41,794 bases of DNA from Lachnospiraceae bacterium. GTDB taxonomy: Bacteria > Bacillota > Clostridia > Lachnospirales > Lachnospiraceae. The position numbers and the translations under genes are program-made. Positions 35,615 through 41,794 of this stretch are shown here, in pieces; position 1 is the stretch's first letter; every line of letters starts with the position of its first letter. The notes beneath the pieces are model-generated. The model saw only the letters and a list, made by a program, of their open reading frames with translations. It was not told the origin of the DNA and did no database searches. The stretch covers positions 1 to 41,794 of the forward strand of contig CAAFXG010000421.1 in NCBI GenBank assembly GCA_900766925.1. Reading direction: 5' to 3'.

Positions 35615-38600
35615 TTAGCTCAATTTTATGATGGTATCTTCTTCAAGCTGTGCCCTTAATGCTGTGCGAAGTTCATCCAGTACTGCCTCTATATCTGACT
35701 CATCTTTGATTGTAAAAGTCTTACTCTTTGTAATGGTTCTGAATGAAACCGGCTTATTAGTTATTACCTTCACAGGTACAACCGGAGGTTTCTCCTCTCC
35801 GCCACCGTTCTTACCTTCCTGCTCTTTTCTCTTGCATTCTAATTCTGCCTGATATGCATTTTCCTCATTCTGAATAATTCTCAGACAGTTCTGCTGCAAC
35901 GCATTACTTTCAGAAGGGATTCCGTTAAGTGCTGCAACATCATGACAAGTTCTAAGTTTCTCTAATAAGTCTTCAAATTTCTTATTTATCTGATCCAATA
36001 CTCGCTGTGAATAAGGTCTATCTGCCGGAATATTGTCTCTTACCATATTCCAGTCCTGATATACGTCCGGTTCAATTCTCTTTGAATCAGCTTCCAATAA
36101 ATCAGAAATAGCAGTCATAAGCTTATGATCATATTCTTCAAGTTTAGGAATAAACGAATATGGCTTCTCCACGCTTATGATTTTCTTAACCTGATTTGCG
36201 TAATCAATTATGGTCTGATCAGAAATATAGTTTTTACTTGCTTCATAGATTCCCAATGTCTTTACTGCATGAAGGAACTTGCTCTTCTGAACACCGCCAA
36301 GAAAACTATTCAAATCTCCAATATCAAGACCATTCTCGATAAAGTCATCGCAAAGTTCATTTACTCTCTTATAGAAACTGATAGGATCGCTAATCTTTAA
36401 TGTGTCCTCAATCAGTCTGAGTGCTTTTTCAAGAATTGCCTTACCTGGAAGCTTACTTCCAGTACCATAATCATCACGAAGTACGGTTTCGATTGCAGTC
36501 TTCTTAGTCTCAGCGTAGCTTCTATAATCACGCATCAATGTGTCCTGATCATCAGATACAACTGTCTTTCCGAAAAATTCACGGATTACATCCTTTACAG
36601 CCTTAATATGCTGCTGTGGAGCTACTTCCTTGATCTCAAGAAGAATCTTCTCTCTGAATTCTCTCTTAGTAATGTACTTAAACGCATCTTCCGGTGTGGT
36701 ACTTGCAGGTGTATAGATAACACTATTCATCTTCAGGCTAAGCTGACCTTTTCTGTACAGTGTTGCAATCAAAAACTGAATATCCTCTTCTGTATATCCA
36801 TATGGAGGATCCATAAACTTATCAAGAGCCTGCTTGATAGAGAACTGAGCAGCATTCTTTCCTGCATAGCGAACAGCCTCTATCACTTCTTTTAAAGCTT
36901 CATGGTTAGGATCAGATGCCATACCAAGATCAGTCAATGAAATCTGTGTCTTAGTCAGTTTAAGGGCATCCATAATATCTGACTGCGTAGGCTGTGTGCC
37001 CATATCTTTTAACTTGTGATACTCTGAACCAATTAATTTCTCGAATGCTTCCGCAATTCTTGCAGTAACATCCTTTGACTTGGTTGTAATCTTTTCACCA
37101 TTTACATAGATATCTGCTGTCTCAAGTGCAAATCTCACATACTCACTGATACGTGTAGCCTTAGCTGATCTTTCTTTTCTCTTATTTGCACTGATAACCT
37201 CAAAGTCAGACAGATTCGCAGAGCTTGGATCATTCAAGAAGCTTTCAATCTTCTTCATCTCCTCAGTCTCTGACAGATATGCATAATCATCTGACATTCT
37301 TACGATAACGCACTTCTCTGAGTAAGAAAGCATCCCCAGTGCCATTTCGTCTTCTTTACCGCTATAGGCAGTAAGCAGTCTAAGTCCAATCTTATGAGAT
37401 GAATTGTTACGATAGTATCTATCATCAATCATCTGATTAAATGAGAACTGGTATCTCGGACTGTATCTATATTTGTTATTAGGGAATACGATAACCTCTT
37501 CAAATGCCACTTGAGCAACATAATTTACGATATCAGTAGCATCAATATGTATGCTTCTGATCTTATTTTCAGCTTCCTGTTCCTCGTTGGTAAGGAATGT
37601 ATAGATATCTCCATTTTTCTGAACATACATCTCATCACAAAGTACACGAAGTGACTTTTCCACCTGCTTTGCAAGCACAAGTCTGTCCTCATCCACCCTT
37701 GAAATCATAAGTGTAGTAAGGTTCTCGATATCTCTCTTGAAATTATTTACATGCTTGGTCATGAAGAGAACTTTCAAAAGCTCTACATCAAAATTATTCA
37801 GTCTTGTATTTCTGGAAGCCTGTGTGATAACAATTCTATGTGTATGGTCAATAAAGTCATCCAGCGCACTATAAAATGCATTGAACGGAACTAACACACC
37901 TTCTCTTTCTCCGGCATACTTTGCTGCAGCCTCTTTGAAAAGTGCAAGCATAGAACGCTCACCGTCTGCCAGATGCTTTCCACTCGATGAAAACTGTCTG
38001 ATAGAAGTCAGCACATTGCCAAGCAATACAAACTGATAAGGAATAAAAGGATATACCTCGATAAAATCTTCCTCACTGCTATAAAGCGCCTTCAAAGGCT
38101 CTGGTGTTCCTTCACTGAAAGTAACTATATTCTTGATAGATGACTCGTATTCGCTATAGAGACTGGCCAGTACAGGAGCTGCGCTGTCCTGCTTTTTAAG
38201 AATTCTCTTTCGGATAACTTCATCAACATTAGCTGAGGAAAGGGCAATTCTTGTATCAAAACGCCCCTGAATCTTAGAGAAGTCCTCACCCATAGTTCTT
38301 GTAATGGAATCAATATCCTGCTGCGAAGTTACAATAATCCAAGCCTTTCCACCGCATGCTGTACCAAGATCTTCAGTAACAGTCTGCAGGTTAAGCATAA
38401 GTTTTGAATCATCTGCTATATACTGACCAATCTCATCCACAAGGAAAAGTACATGATGGTTCTTTCCCTTCTTTGCGCAGTATTTCTTCACATAATCAGC
38501 GAATTTATCAATTGAAAGGCTGTAAGAATCCTGTGCATGCTCAGCCCAGTTTCTTGCCTCACTTTCACTCATAATTTCAAGCTCGGTAACAGCCTGGATA

Positions 38601-39262
38601 ATCTCTTCCTGAATGAAGTAATAATCCTCTCTGGATTCTTCCCATGATGCACCATTGATTTCTTCGAATTTCTGCTTAAATGCATCAAACTGACCATCCA
38701 TATCCAGCTTTCTCTCAAAATCTGCAAGGAAAGGAATCGAGCCACAGTATCCCAGATAATCATTAAACACCTTCATGAATACATCCTTGATTGCATCCTT
38801 GTTCATCTTGGAATCGGTTGTACTCTTGGAATCGATATTAAAAAGGATTACATCTATATCCGAACTTGATTCTGCAATTCCTGCTATTTTAGCTTTCAGC
38901 TTATCATTCTCAAGCTTTACTCCATCAGTGAAGAAGCTGGATGCACTATGCTTAACACCATTTTCATCCTCTACCTCACGGTTCTTCAGAATATAAGAAA
39001 GAATCTTTAAGAAATGTGACTTACCGCTTCCAAAGAAACCGGAAATCCATACACCCATCTTATCGGTGCTTCCGGATAAACTTCTGTTATATGCGTCAAA
39101 GAAGCGATTCATATACTTTTCAAGATCTGTGGTGACAACATACTCTTCCAGCTCCTGATATACATTTTCATCATCGGACTGTCCTACTTTGATAACGCCT
39201 TTAATATCTCTATCAATTGGCTTTAAAAACATCTCTTTGATTTTCAAATCCGTATCCTCCAT
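35615..39262 (-). CDS. brxC: BREX ATPase BrxC
   Basis: The 1215-residue protein matches BrxC in length and motifs. It opens with the characteristic MFLKPIDRDIKGVIKVGQ segment, has Walker A GFFGSGKS (75-82) followed by HFLK, and Walker B VLFLVDE (271-277) with the sensor-like IIVTSQQDID downstream. BrxC is a large AAA+ ATPase essential to BREX, probably an oligomeric DNA-interacting motor in complex with PglX or BrxB. The C-terminal 100 residues include a GGG-rich linker before a final alpha/beta piece. Spacing is 8 nt after brxB and 16 nt before pglX. The ribosome site before its ATG is poor, so translation is likely coupled to brxB. Confidence 0.95.
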   Translation of the reverse strand: MEDTDLKIKEMFLKPIDRDIKGVIKVGQSDDENVYQELEEYVVTTDLEKYMNRFFDAYNRSLSGSTDKMGVWISGFFGSGKSHFLKILSYILKNREVEDENGVKHSASSFFTDGVKLENDKLKAKIAGIAESSSDIDVILFNIDSKSTTDSKMNKDAIKDVFMKVFNDYLGYCGSIPFLADFERKLDMDGQFDAFKQKFEEINGASWEESREDYYFIQEEIIQAVTELEIMSESEARNWAEHAQDSYSLSIDKFADYVKKYCAKKGKNHHVLFLVDEIGQYIADDSKLMLNLQTVTEDLGTACGGKAWIIVTSQQDIDSITRTMGEDFSKIQGRFDTRIALSSANVDEVIRKRILKKQDSAAPVLASLYSEYESSIKNIVTFSEGTPEPLKALYSSEEDFIEVYPFIPYQFVLLGNVLTSIRQFSSSGKHLADGERSMLALFKEAAAKYAGEREGVLVPFNAFYSALDDFIDHTHRIVITQASRNTRLNNFDVELLKVLFMTKHVNNFKRDIENLTTLMISRVDEDRLVLAKQVEKSLRVLCDEMYVQKNGDIYTFLTNEEQEAENKIRSIHIDATDIVNYVAQVAFEEVIVFPNNKYRYSPRYQFSFNQMIDDRYYRNNSSHKIGLRLLTAYSGKEDEMALGMLSYSEKCVIVRMSDDYAYLSETEEMKKIESFLNDPSSANLSDFEVISANKRKERSAKATRISEYVRFALETADIYVNGEKITTKSKDVTARIAEAFEKLIGSEYHKLKDMGTQPTQSDIMDALKLTKTQISLTDLGMASDPNHEALKEVIEAVRYAGKNAAQFSIKQALDKFMDPPYGYTEEDIQFLIATLYRKGQLSLKMNSVIYTPASTTPEDAFKYITKREFREKILLEIKEVAPQQHIKAVKDVIREFFGKTVVSDDQDTLMRDYRSYAETKKTAIETVLRDDYGTGSKLPGKAILEKALRLIEDTLKISDPISFYKRVNELCDDFIENGLDIGDLNSFLGGVQKSKFLHAVKTLGIYEASKNYISDQTIIDYANQVKKIISVEKPYSFIPKLEEYDHKLMTAISDLLEADSKRIEPDVYQDWNMVRDNIPADRPYSQRVLDQINKKFEDLLEKLRTCHDVAALNGIPSESNALQQNCLRIIQNEENAYQAELECKRKEQEGKNGGGEEKPPVVPVKVITNKPVSFRTITKSKTFTIKDESDIEAVLDELRTALRAQLEEDTIIKLS

Positions 39263-39270
39263 CTTTTTTA

Positions 39271-39846
39271 CTAAACTATTAAAGGAAATGCTCTATAGTA
39301 GTTTCCATCATTTATTGTCCCAAACAAGCTAAGGCTCTGACCATTCCATTGTCCCGGATAGAACATTACTACCGGCACCTTATCAAGAACCTGATGCAAG
39401 TTATTAAGTACATTGTGCGATCTCACAAACGGAAATACCTTTCCTACTCCTGTCAGAAATGCAACTGCATGATCCGGAGTTTCAGCTACAATCTTGTTCA
39501 CAATGAGATTATCATCATTGGTAAGCCTGAGCATCTTGGAAACGGCTGTATATACATATTCCATTCCCTTTGCATCCTCAAACTTAATGCACTTGTCCAA
39601 ATATCCCTTTTCTTCCAAAATGCCAATAACAATCTCATAAAGATCATATTCAACAATCTGGAATCCATCTGCATCCGGGTTATTCTGCTTCTTTAAGGCT
39701 TTTATCTTCTCCCTCATGATAAGTTCATCACAAGGCTCATAATCAAACACATAATATCGAACCTCATTAGCAACGCCTCTATTCGCCAGGAAATCTTCAT
39801 CAGAGATTCTATCCCATATCTTATCTATTTTATCTTTGAATTCCAT
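39271..39846 (-). CDS. brxB: BREX protein BrxB (DUF1788)
   Basis: The 191-residue protein matches BrxB closely. The C-terminal half contains the conserved run FLTGVGKVFPFVRSHN and, further on, VPVVMFYPG followed by LSLFG and NYYRAFPL, typical of the family. BrxB is required for BREX defence and binds PglZ in characterised systems; its catalytic role is not known. Length equals the family norm. The stop of brxA abuts its ATG, with AGGAGA 7 nt upstream inside the end of brxA, so the two genes are co-translated. Gene order brxA-brxB-brxC-pglX is the type 1 order. Confidence 0.94.
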   Translation of the reverse strand: MEFKDKIDKIWDRISDEDFLANRGVANEVRYYVFDYEPCDELIMREKIKALKKQNNPDADGFQIVEYDLYEIVIGILEEKGYLDKCIKFEDAKGMEYVYTAVSKMLRLTNDDNLIVNKIVAETPDHAVAFLTGVGKVFPFVRSHNVLNNLHQVLDKVPVVMFYPGQWNGQSLSLFGTINDGNYYRAFPLIV

Positions 39847-40437
39847 CTATCTCTCTCCTGTCAACGCTGCCAAGTATTTGTCCATGGCATTTTTTTGTAA
39901 AGCAAATCTCAAGTCAGGCTCCACATAAGGCTTCTCAATAATCTTTTCAGAAACTTTTCCTGTCAGAAGACCTGCTTCCAACATATATTTGCAGTAAACC
40001 TGCTTCAGTTTCTTGATAGACGTATCTGAAATAGCTGCAACTTTATCGTTCTGGTCTTGCTTGTCCTTGAAGAATATATTGAGATCCGCATCTGTAATAT
40101 TGGTACCGCCCATATATAACTTAACTCTGTATACTTCATACATAAGGTCAAAAAGCAGTTTGTCAGAAGCCATACATCCGATAAATGCTATCAGCTTGGC
40201 CGTTCTGATATCTGCCGTTACCATCATCTTTCGGAGTTCTTCCGGCAGAGCCTCAATCCTTTTCTTTATACATCCAAATTCATTTATCAGCCTCGCCTCA
40301 GATTTCTGCTGATATAAATTGTCCTCTATTACAATTCGCCTGACTTCATCCATGGAATTTGCATTTAACAATCTGGCAGTTTCCTTAGTCTCAACGAACC
40401 AAAAGAGATACTTCACCGCACTCGCATTGTATTCCAT
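39847..40437 (-). CDS. brxA: BREX protein BrxA (DUF1819)
   Basis: The 196-residue, mostly helical protein matches BrxA in size, position and pattern, including the N-terminal helix with KYLFWFVETKETARLL, the central IAFIGCMASDKLLFDLMYEV and the C-terminal KKLKQVYCKYMLEAGLL. BrxA is described as a DNA-binding protein related to NusB-like folds and is needed for full activity in some but not all BREX systems. It starts 1 nt after the end of the XRE regulator gene, which is thus the first gene of the same transcript. Confidence 0.9.
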   Translation of the reverse strand: MEYNASAVKYLFWFVETKETARLLNANSMDEVRRIVIEDNLYQQKSEARLINEFGCIKKRIEALPEELRKMMVTADIRTAKLIAFIGCMASDKLLFDLMYEVYRVKLYMGGTNITDADLNIFFKDKQDQNDKVAAISDTSIKKLKQVYCKYMLEAGLLTGKVSEKIIEKPYVEPDLRFALQKNAMDKYLAALTGER

Positions 40438-40438
40438 G

Positions 40439-40660
40439 TTATTTTTTCTCTTCTTTCTCTATTTTTTCAAAACTCATGATGTCACCGATATTGCAATCCA
40501 TGTAATCACAGATTTTCTGTAAAACATCCATTGACACACTTTCGCCCTTACCCATCTTTGCAATAGTTGCAGAGCTAATGCCCAACTTCTCAGTCAGATC
40601 CTTTTTATACATATTTTTGTCGATTAATAATTTCCATAAACCGTTGTAAGAAATAGCCAT
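40439..40660 (-). CDS. XRE-family (Cro/CI-type) transcriptional regulator
   Basis: The 73-residue protein is a bare HTH_3 domain: KKDLTEKLGISSATIAKMGKG gives the helix-turn-helix (residues about 19-39), and VSMDVLQKICDYMDCNIGDI gives the last two helices. The highly charged C-terminus ends the protein. Similar single-domain regulators precede many defence operons in Firmicutes. It is the first gene of the BREX operon. Repeated AACAGT/ACTGTT boxes in the 100 bp upstream could be its operator, which would make the operon autoregulated; that link is inference. Confidence 0.88.
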   Translation of the reverse strand: MAISYNGLWKLLIDKNMYKKDLTEKLGISSATIAKMGKGESVSMDVLQKICDYMDCNIGDIMSFEKIEKEEKK

Positions 40661-40708
40661 TTTTTAATACCTTTCGTTTGAAATAAAGAGTGAAATCTAT
40701 TAATATCC

Positions 40709-40766
40709 ACAGTTATGTCATTCTAATCAAACAGTATATCACAAATCCACTGTTTTTTCTACTGTT
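40709..40766 (-). promoter_or_regulatory. Probable BREX operon promoter with ACTGTT/AACAGT operator boxes
   Basis: On the minus strand an extended -10 element, TGA followed by TATACT, lies at 40741-40733; the -35 region is weak. Around it are four copies of one half-site: ACAGTT at 40709-40714, AAACAGT at 40729-40735, ACTGTTT at 40749-40755 and ACTGTT at 40761-40766 (plus-strand reading). The middle two form an inverted repeat separated by 13 bp that spans the -10 box, a position suited to repression by the XRE regulator encoded 50-70 bp downstream. Confidence 0.5.
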
Positions 40767-40882
40767 ATCTTTAGTTTTCTAAAGATTGGTTTTATTTTAA
40801 TGAAACAAGATTTTTTAGGAATGAAAGGCGCTATTTTCGCTATTTTCGATTTTTTCACTAAAAAGGGTCAAAACCAAAACCA

Positions 40883-40919
40883 AGGAGTCAAAACAGAGAA
40901 TATCTCCATTCTGACTCCT
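40883..40919. repeat. Inverted repeat hairpin, possible second terminator
   Basis: AGGAGTCA (40883-40890) and TGACTCCT (40912-40919) form a perfect 8-bp inverted repeat; inside it GAGA and TCTC can add a 4-bp inner stem. On the minus strand it is followed by TGGTTTTGGTTTTG, a broken T-rich run, so it could act as a weak backup terminator for the gene ending at 41082. It could also be a mobile palindromic unit. Confidence 0.5.
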
Positions 40920-41014
40920 ATCTTACGACCTACGCTGTCCATAAATCCGGACTTATAACTTTCAAACTGCATCAAAATGCAATTTTTTTCGTCCGTCATC
41001 GAACAATATTTGAG

Positions 41015-41061
41015 CACAAAAATAAGGGGAGCAACCAAAACCGTAGTTCCAATCACTCCCC
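41015..41061 (-). terminator. Intrinsic terminator of the cell-wall hydrolase gene
   Basis: On the minus strand GGGGAG (41061-41056) pairs with CTCCCC (41031-41026), and the hairpin is followed by TTATTTTTGT. A small inner stem (AAC with GTT) can form in the loop. It lies 21 bp after the stop of the glucosaminidase gene and separates it from the BREX operon. Confidence 0.75.
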
Positions 41062-41081
41062 AAATTCTTGAGTCTATTCAA

Positions 41082-41794
41082 TTACACTTTCTGGCAGTAG
41101 TCCAAGCTCACCCAGCCTGCGCCTGACTTGAGTTTACCCCAGCCTTTAGTAGCACCCTTACCTTCTTTCACTTCTACGATGGTAAATACTCCAACGCCAG
41201 TACAAACACCAGTCTTAGCCGTATTAGTTCCAGCACCCTTCCTAATATTCAGATCAGGAATACTCACCTTCACCAAGAACGGGCAATCCGCATTCGTCAT
41301 CCCGCTTGCAGAACCCTCTGCCACCTCAGGATAAACCTGCTTACCATTCCAGTCATACACCTCATATCCCAGATGCTTATCCGCCATAGCTTTCGCATTA
41401 GCAAGAATCGTATAAGCTCCAAGCTGAGAAGCAATATCCTCCCAACTCTTCCTAACTCTATAATACTTCACCACATCCGAAGCCTCACCAGCCACATCAT
41501 ACTGAGTCAGCTTCCATCTCTCAATGATACTGCAGAGCTTATCCACATAAGTAAGGCTCGTAGCATAGCCACCATCCTTGATGATCTGCACCGCCTTCTT
41601 ATAATCGGTACATCCTTTCAAGCCATCATATCTGATCTTGCTGCCATTCTTGGCTCCAAGCAGATAAGCGCTATGGTCTGCAATGGAATCTTCCACACAG
41701 CTATATCTCCTGAAATCAGCAGTGATAGTCACATAGCTTCCATCAGCATTCTGCTCCTGAGTCTTCTTGGTATAAACACTCACGCCGTCCCATG
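41082..41794 (-). CDS. Glucosaminidase-type cell-wall hydrolase with SH3 domain, C-terminal part (cut by window edge)
   Basis: The reading frame is open to the window edge (WDGVSVYTKK before the first internal GTG), so the start lies outside. The visible part begins inside a glucosaminidase (LytF/FlgJ-like) domain: TADFRRYSCVEDSIADHSAY, then YKKAVQIIKDGGYATSLTYV, which is the C-terminal half of that fold. A linker follows, then an SH3_3-type domain (VSIPDLNIRKGAGT to GWVSLDYCQKV). Such enzymes cleave the glycan chain of peptidoglycan and occur both as cell-wall autolysins and as prophage endolysins in Lachnospiraceae. The catalytic Glu is outside the window. A terminator follows it, so it is separate from the BREX operon. 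Confidence 0.8.
   Translation of the reverse strand, partial: WDGVSVYTKKTQEQNADGSYVTITADFRRYSCVEDSIADHSAYLLGAKNGSKIRYDGLKGCTDYKKAVQIIKDGGYATSLTYVDKLCSIIERWKLTQYDVAGEASDVVKYYRVRKSWEDIASQLGAYTILANAKAMADKHLGYEVYDWNGKQVYPEVAEGSASGMTNADCPFLVKVSIPDLNIRKGAGTNTAKTGVCTGVGVFTIVEVKEGKGATKGWGKLKSGAGWVSLDYCQKV

Larger units (their letters stand above)
40661..41081. other. Intergenic region before the BREX operon
   Basis: This 421-bp stretch has no gene I can support. From the high-coordinate end it holds the terminator of the cell-wall hydrolase gene, a second hairpin at 40883-40919, an AT-rich stretch with a short tandem repeat (CTATTTTCG twice near 40832-40851), the promoter/operator region and the leader of the XRE gene. 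A 62-codon open frame crosses both hairpins and is not credible. Confidence 0.7.

Noticed and set aside
40832..40851. Short tandem repeat of CTATTTTCG as a phase-variable promoter element
   Set aside because: There are only two copies, and they lie about 70 bp upstream of the probable operator/promoter region, so a switching role has no support.
40868..41056. A 62-codon open frame on the minus strand between the cell-wall hydrolase and BREX
   Set aside because: It spans the terminator hairpin and a second inverted repeat, has no ribosome site, and its composition is that of noncoding sequence.
1..41794. CRISPR arrays, tRNA or rRNA genes and insertion sequences
   Set aside because: I saw no regularly spaced repeats, no cloverleaf candidates, no rRNA-like stretches and no transposase on either strand.

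Overview
All the genes I can support in this window lie on the minus strand. The sequence is AT-rich, with Gram-positive style ribosome binding sites and Firmicutes-type proteins (an XpaC/TelA pair, a clostridial-type deformylase-like protein, a GEMM-I riboswitch). A Lachnospiraceae-like gut clostridium fits best. This is an inference from protein style; no rRNA or other marker is present.

Reading in the direction of transcription (high to low coordinates), the window opens with the C-terminal part of a glucosaminidase-type cell-wall hydrolase (41794-41082) and its terminator. About 420 bp follow that hold a second hairpin, a probable promoter and repeated ACTGTT/AACAGT boxes. A defence cluster of about 30 kb then runs with almost no gaps: a small XRE regulator, BrxA, BrxB, BrxC, PglX (DNA adenine methyltransferase), a membrane-anchored YobI-like P-loop NTPase, PglZ, a HEPN/SNF2 helicase, a sacsin-like GHKL ATPase, a RecD-like helicase with a C-terminal PD-(D/E)XK nuclease, and a second sacsin-like GHKL ATPase (ends at 10912). 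This is a BREX system, but it lacks the BrxL protease of type 1. It carries an SNF2 helicase, as in types 3 and 5, and an extra membrane NTPase, so it does not match a textbook type.

A 177-bp gap at 10735-10911 holds a compact regulatory cassette: a perfect-consensus sigma-A promoter (TTGACA, 17 bp, TATAAT), a cyclic-di-GMP-I (GEMM-I) riboswitch and an intrinsic terminator. The cassette precedes a second operon: a small HTH protein, a UvrD-like helicase, an AddA-like helicase without nuclease domain, an AddB-like protein that keeps the Fe-S cysteines but has lost the nuclease core, an XpaC-like protein, TelA, a rhomboid protease and a membrane-anchored NucA/EndA-type nuclease. A VOC-family protein and a peptide deformylase-like gene, cut by the window edge, follow and may be ordinary chromosomal genes.

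The likely logic is that PglX modifies self DNA while BrxC, PglZ, BrxA/B and the NTPase form the BREX machinery. The helicases, GHKL ATPases and nuclease then act on unmodified or damaged DNA. The most novel point is that the helicase/AddAB-like module next to BREX appears to be gated at transcription by the second messenger c-di-GMP.
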